Positions 41,768 through 49,684 of a stretch of 64,000 bases of DNA are shown here, piece by piece. The DNA is from Bacteroidota bacterium (lineage in GTDB: Bacteria > Bacteroidota > Bacteroidia > SXHM01), in assembly GCA_947479755.1 (NCBI GenBank), contig CANKAM010000007.1, positions 58,057 through 122,056 on the forward strand, in the 5' to 3' direction. Position numbers and translations under genes: made by a program. The first letter of the stretch is position 1. The number at the start of each line of letters is the position of its first letter. The notes beneath the pieces were generated by a model. That model saw only the letters and a list, made by a program, of their open reading frames with translations. It searched no databases and was not told the origin of the DNA.

Positions 41768-43606
41768 ATGTGTGGAATTGTAGCATATATCGGTAAAAAA
41801 GAAGCCTATCCTATAGTAATAAAAGGATTGCACCGTTTAGAATATCGCGGTTACGACAGCGCAGGAGTTGCGCTCATAAACGGCAAATTGAACATTTACA
41901 AATGCAAGGGAAAGGTTGCCGACCTTGAAAATTTTACCAAAGACAAAGACAAATCCGGAACGCTTGGAATGGGACATACCCGTTGGGCAACACACGGAGA
42001 ACCAAATGATGCAAATGCGCATCCGCACGTTTCGCAAGACGGGAAAATTACCATTATTCACAATGGTATAATAGAAAATTATCATCCGCTTAAAGAAGAG
42101 CTTATTAAACGAGGTCATACTTTTAAAAGCGATACAGATACCGAAGTACTGGTTCACCTTATTGAAGACATTCAGAAAAATGAAAAAACCAATTTGGCAG
42201 AAGCTGTTAGAATTGCGTTGAATGAGGTGATTGGCGCTTATGCAATTGTTGTAATTTCTCAGGAAGAGCCAAACCAATTAATAGGAGCCAAAAAAGGAAG
42301 TCCTATGGTAGTTGGAATTGGAACGGATGAATTTTTTATTGCTTCGGATGCAACCCCAATTGTAGAATTCACCAAGAATGTAGTGTATCTTGAAGATGAA
42401 GAAATTGCTATTATCCGCAGAGGCGAAGAACTGAAAATAAAAACCATCAAGAACAAGGATAAAACTCCTTATGTTCAGGAATTGGAGCTGCAGCTTGAAG
42501 CATTGGAAAAAGGCGGTTATGACCACTTTATGCTGAAAGAGATTTATGAACAACCGCGCTCTATTATGGATAGTATGCGCGGCAGACTGAATGCAAAAGA
42601 AGGTATTGTCAGGCTCGGAGGTTTGCGCGATTACGAGCAGAAAATGATAAATGCCGACCGCTTTATTATTGTTGCCTGCGGAACTTCATGGCACTCAGGT
42701 TTGGTTGGCGAATATTTGATTGAAGACTTGGCACGAATTCCGGTTGAGGTGGAATATGCTTCTGAATTCCGTTACCGCAATCCCATTATCACCGAAAAAG
42801 ACGTAGTTATAGCTATTTCGCAAAGTGGCGAAACTGCTGATACGCTTGCAGCTATAGAACTTGCAAAAAGCAAAGGCGCAACCATAATTGGAATTTGCAA
42901 TGTAATCGGTTCAAGCATTCCAAGAATGAGCCATGCAGGTTCTTATACACATGCTGGCCCCGAGATTGGTGTGGCATCAACAAAAGCATTCACTTCGCAG
43001 GTTACTGTTTTAACATTAATGGCTCTTTCGCTTGGGCGCAAAAAAGGAACAATTCCTGAATCGCGTTTCCGTCAATTGCTGAGCGAATTGGAATTAATTC
43101 CTTCAAAAGTTGAAAAACTTTTGAAAGCCAACGACCAGATAGAATACATTGCTTCTCTATTTAAAGATTCGCGCAATTTCCTTTACCTGGGAAGAGGTTA
43201 CAATTTTCCGGTTGCGCTGGAAGGCGCTCTGAAACTGAAAGAGATTTCTTACATCCATGCTGAAGGTTACCCTGCAGCAGAAATGAAACACGGACCAATT
43301 GCATTGATTGACGAAGAAATGCCCGTAGTTTTTATCGCCACTAAAAAAGGTGCTTACGAAAAAGTAGTAAGCAACATTCAGGAAGTAAAAGCCCGCAAAG
43401 GAAAAATTATTGCAATAGTAACCGAAGGCGACACCACTGTAAAAAGCATGGCAGATTTTGTAATTGAAATTCCAGAAACGGAAGAAGAATTAATGCCGAT
43501 ACTTTCTGTAATTCCACTGCAACTGCTCTCTTACCACATTGCCGTTATGCGCGGTTGTAATGTTGACCAGCCTAGGAATTTGGCAAAAGCTGTCACGGTA
43601 GAGTAA
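41768..43606 (+). CDS. glmS: glutamine--fructose-6-phosphate aminotransferase (isomerising)
   Basis: 612 residues, complete. The N-terminal nucleophile Cys2 is in MCGIVAYIGKKEA and the glutaminase motifs are GHTRWATHGEP and NGIIENYHPL. Two SIS domains follow (IVACGTSWHSG, AISQSGETADT; LGRGYNFPVALEGALKLKE), ending in DQPRNLAKAVTVE. It makes glucosamine-6-phosphate for cell wall and LPS. There is no glmS ribozyme leader: the gap to the promoter is only about 20 bases. Confidence 0.98.
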   Translation: MCGIVAYIGKKEAYPIVIKGLHRLEYRGYDSAGVALINGKLNIYKCKGKVADLENFTKDKDKSGTLGMGHTRWATHGEPNDANAHPHVSQDGKITIIHNGIIENYHPLKEELIKRGHTFKSDTDTEVLVHLIEDIQKNEKTNLAEAVRIALNEVIGAYAIVVISQEEPNQLIGAKKGSPMVVGIGTDEFFIASDATPIVEFTKNVVYLEDEEIAIIRRGEELKIKTIKNKDKTPYVQELELQLEALEKGGYDHFMLKEIYEQPRSIMDSMRGRLNAKEGIVRLGGLRDYEQKMINADRFIIVACGTSWHSGLVGEYLIEDLARIPVEVEYASEFRYRNPIITEKDVVIAISQSGETADTLAAIELAKSKGATIIGICNVIGSSIPRMSHAGSYTHAGPEIGVASTKAFTSQVTVLTLMALSLGRKKGTIPESRFRQLLSELELIPSKVEKLLKANDQIEYIASLFKDSRNFLYLGRGYNFPVALEGALKLKEISYIHAEGYPAAEMKHGPIALIDEEMPVVFIATKKGAYEKVVSNIQEVKARKGKIIAIVTEGDTTVKSMADFVIEIPETEEELMPILSVIPLQLLSYHIAVMRGCNVDQPRNLAKAVTVE

Positions 43607-43689
43607 TCCCGAAAATCTGTTTTCTGCAATTTTTTTAACTCCTTTTTAGCTTGTCATACTAGGCTAAAATTGTCATTTGTCGTTGATTA

Positions 43690-43746
43690 GGAATTCTTGC
43701 CGACAGAATACTTCCTTTCATCGGCAGTATTCCTTTTGTTTTTTAT
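43690..43746 (+). terminator. terminator of glmS
   Basis: GGAAT-CTTGCCGA pairs with TCGGCA-ATTCC around an AT-rich loop, then TTTTGTTTTTTATT. The 190-base gap holds no gene. Confidence 0.65.
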
Positions 43747-43796
43747 TATAACATACCTTGCCCCTCTTATTAAACCACTAACAATTATCTTTTACC

Positions 43797-46700
43797 ATGA
43801 AAAACTTTTACTTTTCACTTCTCACTTTACTTTCGTTTTTAATAGTATTTATTCCGGATGATGCGAATGCTCAATCTTGCACTGCTTTTACATCACAACA
43901 AAATGCAACCTGCAATGGCGGATGCAATGGCTCAGGTACTGTAACATTTTTCTTTGGTGGTGGTGGTGGTACTCCAGCATACTCATGGAATACAAATCCT
44001 GTTCAAACTACAGCAACAGCAACTAACTTGTGTGCTGGAACTTATGTTGTTACTGTAACGGGCAACAACGGCTGTGTTGACCAGGCATCAATTACTATTA
44101 CCCAGCCACAGGCAATTAGCGCTACTACAAGTCAGGTTAATGTATTGTGTTATGGAGGAACAACCGGCTCAGCTACAATAACAGTAAGCGGAGGAGGAAC
44201 TTATACTTATTCATGGAATACCAATCCTGTGCAAACAACTCAAACCGCAACTGGGCTTACAGCGGGAACTTATACCGTAATTGCAACAAATACTAATTCA
44301 GGTTGCACGGTTACCAGAACTGTTACCATTACTCAGGGGCCTCAAATAACAGGAAGCATCTCTACAACACCTTCAGACTGCGGACAAAGCACCGGAACAG
44401 CAACTGCTTTAGCAGCAGGTGGAACGAGTCCATACACCTATTCATGGAATACAAATCCGGTTCAGACTACCTCAACAGCTACAGGACTTGCAGCAGGTGA
44501 CTACATCGTTACTGTTACCGATGCAAATGGATGCACCCAAACTGGTCCAGCGACAGTTGAAAATATCGGAGGCCCTGAACTATCTGCTTCAGTAACAAAT
44601 ATAAACTGCAGTGGTGGAGATAATGGAACTGCTACTGTTACCCCAACAGGAGGGACAGCACCTTACTCCTACTCCTGGAACACCTCACCCGTTCAAACCA
44701 CTCAAACTGCTATTGGATTAACAGCAGGAACTTACACCGCAACAGTTACAGACGGAGAAGGCTGTTACGAAACTATTGATGTTACAATTATTGAGGTAAA
44801 TTCAATGATTGTAACTACCACTCAGATTAATATCTCCTGCAATGGAGGAGCATCGGGTTCAGCTACGGCCACAGGTGCCGGAGGAACAGCGCCTTATTAC
44901 TATTTATGGAATACTGTTCCTTCACAAAATGGGCCAACTGCATCAGGGCTTACAATTGGAACTTATACGGTTACAGCAGTAGATGCAAACAGTTGTTCAG
45001 CAACTGCAACGGTAACAATTACACAGGCTGATGTATTTGTTACTACAACCGATCAAAACAACCTAAGTTGCAATGGCGAAAATGACGGAACAGCAACTGT
45101 AAATGTTTTTGGCGGAAATCCCCCTTACCAATTCTCATGGAACAGTAATCCTGTTCAAACTACACAAACCGCAGTTAATCTTGGCGCAGGAAATTACACG
45201 GTAACAGTAACAGATGTAAGCGGGTGTGTTACTACTGCGGGTGTAACAATTACTCAACCGGCTGCAATAACTTTAAGTGCAAGCGCTACAACTACATCTT
45301 GCGGACAAACAGCAGGAACAGCTACTGCAACAGCCAGCGGAGGAACCGGACTTCTCAGTTATTCATGGGATACTAATCCTGTGCAAACAACTGCTACAGC
45401 AACAGGGCTTTCAGCAGGTACTTATACTGTAACTGTTACGGATGAAGGTAATTGTACGGCATCTGCGTCAGCAACCGTAACCTCACCGGGCGGACCATCA
45501 TCTACAACTACACATACTAACGTTAGTTGTAACGGTGGAAATAATGGAACAGCAACTGTTACAGCAACAGGAGGCTCACAACCTTATACTTATTCATGGT
45601 CGGGCGGACAAACCACACAAACTGCATTTGGTTTAACTGCAGGAAACTATACAATTACCGTTACTGATCAGTCAAACTGCACCACACTTTCTACTGTAAC
45701 TATTACAGAGCCACTGCCGCTTTCTATCAGTATTGAAAGTGAAAACGTTCCGTGCAACGGATTGTCTTCCGGCTCAGCAACAGCAACCGTTACAGGAGGT
45801 GTTTCAGATTACTCTTATTCATGGGATACACAACCTGAAGAAACTACCGTTGCAATAAGCGGATTGGATGCAGGCACATACACTGTAACGGTTACAGATA
45901 ATAATGGATGTGAAGCAACAGCCTCTGCAAGCATCACTGAACCGGCTGAATTAACAGCCGCCACTATTCAAACGCATGTATCGTGCTTTGGAGAAACAAA
46001 TGGTGCAGCAACTGTAAATCCTGTGGGAGGAACACAGCCATATTCTTATTCATGGAATACTAATCCTGTGCAAACAACTCAAACAGCTATTGCTTTAACG
46101 GCAGGCGGCTATTCGGTTGTGGTTACAGATGCCAACGGATGTACTGTTACCAAACAAGTAACCATTACACAGCCATCGGCTTTAACTACTAACTATACAA
46201 CAACGCCTGAAGATTGTGGTCAAAGCAACGGAAGTATTGCTGCAACGGTTAGCGGAGGAACAGGTGCTTATTCATATTCATGGAACACTAATCCTGTTCA
46301 AACAACAGCAACAGCAACAGGACTTTCTTCAGCAACCTATACCTTAACGGTTACAGATGAAAACGGATGTGTTGCCACACTTAACGTAAACCTTCCTAAC
46401 GCAGGCGGACTTAATGCAGAAGCTACCAGCACGAACGTAAGTTGCAATGGAGGCGCCAACGGAACGGTAACAGCTAATGCTTCAGGAGGAGCTCAGCCTT
46501 ATTCTTATGCCTGGAACACAAACCCGGTTGAAACTACACAATCAGTTACAGGCTTATCAGCAGGAACATATACAGGAACCGTAACGGATGACAACGGTTG
46601 TGTATTTACTGTAACAGCAACAGTTACTGAACCGGAAGCCCTTACAGTAAGCGCTGAATTTGAAAATATCCTGTGCAATGGTCAGGCAACAGGCTCCGCA

Positions 46701-48062
46701 ACTGCAAACGTTGTTGGCGGAACTACTCCTTATGCATATGCATGGGATACTGAACCAAGCCAAACCACATCAGCAATTTCTACCCTTACTGCCGGCATTT
46801 ACACTGTTGCGGTAACAGATGACAATGGATGCGTTGCTTCTGCAACAGTAAATATTACACAACCGGCAACTGCGCTTACCGCAAGTGTTATAAAAACCAA
46901 TGTTTCGTGCAATGGTGGAAACAACGGAGCGGCAACTGCCAACCCTACAGGGGGAACAGGACCTTACACCTATAGCTGGAATACTGTTCCTGCTCAATCT
47001 GCACAAACCGCTTTTGGTTTACCTGCCGGAAGTTATACGGTTGTAATTACCGATGCCAACGGTTGCACCATTTCAAAAAACACAACCATCACCCAGCCTG
47101 CAGCAGTTGAAACAAGTCTAAGTGTTGTTCCTGCTGCCTGCGGTCAACCAACCGGCTCGGCAACAGTTACAGCAAGCGGTGGGGTGGGTAACTTTACCTA
47201 TTCATGGAACACAACACCTGAGCAAACTACCGCAACGGCTTCGGCACTTGAAGCCGGAATTTATACCGTTACTGTTACCGATGGAAACGGATGCGTTTCA
47301 ACTGAAACAGCAACCGTAAATAATGAAAATGCTCCGCTGTTAGATGCTACAGCTACTAACGCAAGTTGCTTTGGTGCCGACAACGGTATAGCAACAGTAG
47401 CAGCATCAGGTGGTTCATCGCCTTACACCTATTCATGGAACACAAATCCGGCACAAACTACTTCTACTGTTACAGGTCTTGCACCGGGCAGTTATGTGGT
47501 TAGTGTTACAGACGATGGAGGATGTACATCATTTGCAACTTTAGCCATTATAGAGCCAACCGCTATTACCACTTCTACAAGCAGCAGCGACCCAACCTGT
47601 GATGTGTGTGCTGACGGAAGTGCAACTGTAAATGCTTCAGGCGGAACTCCTGGATACACTTATATTTGGAGCAACGGACAAACAGGTGCTACAGCTTCTA
47701 ACCTTGCCGAAGGAACGTATTGTGTTACCGTTACCGATGACAATGGCTGCGAAACCAATACCTGTGTTACCTTAACGGCTCTTGTTACCGGTGTTGTTAA
47801 TGCATCGCTGTCTGAAAACTCATTTACAGTTTACCCTAACCCAACTTCAGGTTCTGTAACTGTTGAACTGGAAACTTCACAGCTTTCAACTATTACCTTA
47901 ACACTTACAAACATGCTTGGACAAAACATCGTGAGCCAGCAAAGTGAAGTAAATGGTTTATTCAAACAAGTGTATGACTTATCTGCTTTTGCAGAAGGGC
48001 TTTACTTTATTACTGTGCGTTCAGAAAATGAAACGTTGTTGAGGAAGGTGATTAAAAAGTAG
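43797..48062 (+). CDS. giant SprB-repeat T9SS surface protein (1421 aa)
   Basis: Signal peptide (MKNFYFSLLTLLSFLIVFIP), 17 tandem SprB-type repeats of 74-80 residues and a T9SS sorting domain (VYPNPTSGSVTV, FAEGLYFITV, RKVIKK). Each repeat has a conserved Cys near its start, a GGT-PY-YSWNTNP core, a TATGL-AGTYTVTVTD turn and an NGC-type end. Every fourth unit (3, 7, 11, 15) carries CGQ instead of CNGG, so the array is a four-unit block repeated about four times. SprB in Flavobacterium johnsoniae is a mobile gliding adhesin; here the repeats point to a fibre or adhesin, with no gliding evidence. Single-gene unit with a strong terminator. Confidence 0.93.
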   Translation: MKNFYFSLLTLLSFLIVFIPDDANAQSCTAFTSQQNATCNGGCNGSGTVTFFFGGGGGTPAYSWNTNPVQTTATATNLCAGTYVVTVTGNNGCVDQASITITQPQAISATTSQVNVLCYGGTTGSATITVSGGGTYTYSWNTNPVQTTQTATGLTAGTYTVIATNTNSGCTVTRTVTITQGPQITGSISTTPSDCGQSTGTATALAAGGTSPYTYSWNTNPVQTTSTATGLAAGDYIVTVTDANGCTQTGPATVENIGGPELSASVTNINCSGGDNGTATVTPTGGTAPYSYSWNTSPVQTTQTAIGLTAGTYTATVTDGEGCYETIDVTIIEVNSMIVTTTQINISCNGGASGSATATGAGGTAPYYYLWNTVPSQNGPTASGLTIGTYTVTAVDANSCSATATVTITQADVFVTTTDQNNLSCNGENDGTATVNVFGGNPPYQFSWNSNPVQTTQTAVNLGAGNYTVTVTDVSGCVTTAGVTITQPAAITLSASATTTSCGQTAGTATATASGGTGLLSYSWDTNPVQTTATATGLSAGTYTVTVTDEGNCTASASATVTSPGGPSSTTTHTNVSCNGGNNGTATVTATGGSQPYTYSWSGGQTTQTAFGLTAGNYTITVTDQSNCTTLSTVTITEPLPLSISIESENVPCNGLSSGSATATVTGGVSDYSYSWDTQPEETTVAISGLDAGTYTVTVTDNNGCEATASASITEPAELTAATIQTHVSCFGETNGAATVNPVGGTQPYSYSWNTNPVQTTQTAIALTAGGYSVVVTDANGCTVTKQVTITQPSALTTNYTTTPEDCGQSNGSIAATVSGGTGAYSYSWNTNPVQTTATATGLSSATYTLTVTDENGCVATLNVNLPNAGGLNAEATSTNVSCNGGANGTVTANASGGAQPYSYAWNTNPVETTQSVTGLSAGTYTGTVTDDNGCVFTVTATVTEPEALTVSAEFENILCNGQATGSATANVVGGTTPYAYAWDTEPSQTTSAISTLTAGIYTVAVTDDNGCVASATVNITQPATALTASVIKTNVSCNGGNNGAATANPTGGTGPYTYSWNTVPAQSAQTAFGLPAGSYTVVITDANGCTISKNTTITQPAAVETSLSVVPAACGQPTGSATVTASGGVGNFTYSWNTTPEQTTATASALEAGIYTVTVTDGNGCVSTETATVNNENAPLLDATATNASCFGADNGIATVAASGGSSPYTYSWNTNPAQTTSTVTGLAPGSYVVSVTDDGGCTSFATLAIIEPTAITTSTSSSDPTCDVCADGSATVNASGGTPGYTYIWSNGQTGATASNLAEGTYCVTVTDDNGCETNTCVTLTALVTGVVNASLSENSFTVYPNPTSGSVTVELETSQLSTITLTLTNMLGQNIVSQQSEVNGLFKQVYDLSAFAEGLYFITVRSENETLLRKVIKK
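43872..47790 (+). repeat. 17-unit SprB coding repeat with a higher-order period of about 920 bases
   Basis: The CGQ-type unit Cys codons start at 44379, 45300, 46215 and 47139, spacings of 921, 915 and 924 bases (307, 305 and 308 residues). The order of unit types repeats with this period. Confidence 0.85.
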
Positions 48063-48083
48063 GCTGAATTAGTTTTGATTACA

Positions 48084-48120
48084 AAAAAGGACGGAGCACA
48101 TCGCTCCGTCCTTTTTATTT
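48084..48120 (+). terminator. strong terminator of the SprB gene
   Basis: Perfect 14-bp stem AAAAAGGACGGAGC / GCTCCGTCCTTTTT with a five-base loop, then ATTT. Confidence 0.92.
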
Positions 48121-48570
48121 ATGCTGTAGTAGAATAGCTTTAACATAGTTTCTAAAAGTGCTTTATCATTAGGCTTAGGTTGTACGTGCATGAAGAATAG
48201 TAATCCACTAATAATCTGTATAAGCTTAGAAATTTTCATTTAAGATTGGCTCATACTTAATTGCTTTAAACACCTTTGGTTTCAAATTGTGCAGAAGAAT
48301 GACAAGTGGCACAAATTTAAATAACACAGTGCATTTTCACATGTAGCAATAAACTCTTCAATGGGTTAATTTTGCTTACTTATACCAAGTCCATTCTTAA
48401 AGATATGTATACTAAAACTAAATATTCAAACCAAAATGGCAGAGTTCATTTTCAATCGATTAACTTGGTCTGCTTGAATAGAAATCTCACTTTGCATGAA
48501 AGATCGTGATTTTTATTGTCAAACTTTATAGGTCACCAACCGTACCCTTTTTCCTACTTTTCTAATATTA
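48121..48570 (+). other. gene-poor stretch, no supported gene
   Basis: About 450 AT-rich bases with no convincing plus-strand ORF. The minus strand has a 56-codon ORF from 48239 to 48069 (MKISKLIQIISGLLFFMHVQ, running through the terminator hairpin). It could be a decayed gene or chance. No repeat family, RNA gene or hairpin stands out. Confidence 0.6.
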
Positions 48571-48626
48571 CTTAACGTATCTATATTTCAGAAGATATTG
48601 AGCGATAAGGTCTTTTTTTACCTTTG
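48571..48626 (+). promoter_or_regulatory. extended promoter, copy A (TTG-N18-TACCTTTG)
   Basis: CTTAACGTATCT, GAAGATATTGAGCGATAAG and TACCTTTG (48619-48626) in order, with TTG at 48598-48600. It matches the element at 49600-49655 at about three quarters of its 56 positions; both lie about 30 bases before an ATG. Confidence 0.75.
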
Positions 48627-48656
48627 ATCTTCAATCAAAAAATAAACCCTAATAAA

Positions 48657-49091
48657 ATGAAAAAACATCTTCTCTTTTGTATAGGGTTACTTCTTTTCTC
48701 ATTACCCCATTCATTTGCAGGCAACACACTTATTGATTCACTTCAATCGGTTCTGAAAGATGCAAAGGAAGATACCGTAAAAGCATTTTTATTAACTGAA
48801 TTAAGCTGGGAGCGACTTGTAACCGGTGATTTCAGAAGCGCACTTCAAAATGCTGACAGTGCTCTTGCTCTCTCAAAAAAATTAAATTACCGTTGGGGGA
48901 TTGCAACAGCATATAACAGAAAAGCCGGAGCGCTTGAAGAGTTTGGAAATTATGCTGAAGCATTGAAAAATTATGAAGCTTCACTGAAAATAAATATCGA
49001 AACGGGTAATAAAAAAGGTATAGCCTCGAACACAGCAGAAATTGTATTTCTGCTTTTTATTTATTTTAGCTGCAAAATATTAACACTATGA
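48657..49091 (+). pseudogene. 5' remnant of a TPR-repeat (probable sensor) gene
   Basis: 144 residues from the ATG at 48657. Signal peptide (MKKHLLFCIGLLLFSLPHSFA), then about two and a half TPRs (TELSWERLVTGDFRSALQNA, YNRKAGALEEFGNYAEALKN). The reading then stops being TPR-like after NKKGIASN: the last 20 residues (TAEIVFLLFIYFSCKILTL) are encoded by a terminator hairpin and its T-run. Full-length relatives are 600-residue TPR kinases such as the one at 23342. The rest appears to have been lost by deletion, though expression may still occur from its strong promoter. A short functional protein is possible but less likely. Confidence 0.6.
49034..49062 (+). terminator. terminator inside the truncated TPR ORF
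   Basis: AGCAGAAAT tgt ATTTCTGCT followed by TTTTATTTATTTT. It sits within the last 20 codons of the TPR fragment, before the overlapping GldL-like gene. Confidence 0.75.
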
Positions 49092-49555
49092 TAAGCAACA
49101 CCCGGCAACAGGCAGTAAACAAACTAAGTCCATACCTTGATAAAGCAGAGTTATTTATGGCAGCATTTATTCTTATTGCCCTTGTTTTTAAAATACAACA
49201 TTGGCCGGGAGCGGGTATTATGCTTACTGTTTTATTATCAACGCTTGCTGTTATTTATTTCCTTAATGCTTTTGCGCAAGACACTAATCCGCAGTCACAG
49301 AAGATGGATATTTTCTTTACTAAACTAATGTATTGGGGGCTTGCCATAGGAGCGCAAGGTTTATTATTTGTGCTGCAACATTGGCCGGGAGGTGATATGA
49401 TGATACTTATCAGCAGCATCAGCTCCGTAGCAAGTATTGTCTATGTACTTAAAGTAAAAAAAGAGCGTGCCGAAGCAGCTGTTTTCAGTAACAGAGTGTT
49501 ATTGCGCCTTATTGTTTTTGCAGTGATTTGTATTACGGCTGTTGTCGGCTATTAG
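49088..49555 (+). CDS. GldL-like membrane protein with a duplicated QHWPG motif
   Basis: 155 residues with five hydrophobic segments. Two copies of a helix followed by a conserved turn occur: VFKIQHWPGAGIML near residue 40 and LLFVLQHWPGGDMMI near residue 95. FKI-x-HWPGA is a known feature of the GldL N-terminus, the membrane protein of the T9SS motor, but this protein lacks the long cytoplasmic part of GldL. It overlaps the TPR ORF by four bases (ATGA). Role unknown; a relation to the T9SS motor is inferred from the motif alone. Confidence 0.75.
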   Translation: MISNTRQQAVNKLSPYLDKAELFMAAFILIALVFKIQHWPGAGIMLTVLLSTLAVIYFLNAFAQDTNPQSQKMDIFFTKLMYWGLAIGAQGLLFVLQHWPGGDMMILISSISSVASIVYVLKVKKERAEAAVFSNRVLLRLIVFAVICITAVVGY

Positions 49556-49599
49556 ATAAGGTAACCAACCCTGACAGGTTTACTTCTCATTTAACACTT

Positions 49600-49655
49600 C
49601 TTAACATCTTCAATTTTCATAAGATGTTGAACGTTATGCCCTTTTTCTACCTTTG
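49600..49655 (+). promoter_or_regulatory. extended promoter, copy B (TTG-N18-TACCTTTG) for the M16 peptidase
   Basis: CTTAACATCTTC, TAAGATGTTGAACGTTATG and TACCTTTG (49648-49655), TTG at 49627-49629. Closely resembles copy A at 48571. Confidence 0.8.
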
Positions 49656-49684
49656 CCACGCAAATTAAAAAACCCAAAAACAAA

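Noticed and set aside
43797-48062. Regular repeats as a CRISPR array
   Set aside because: Unit length is about 230 bases, the frame is open throughout, and the units encode SprB domains.
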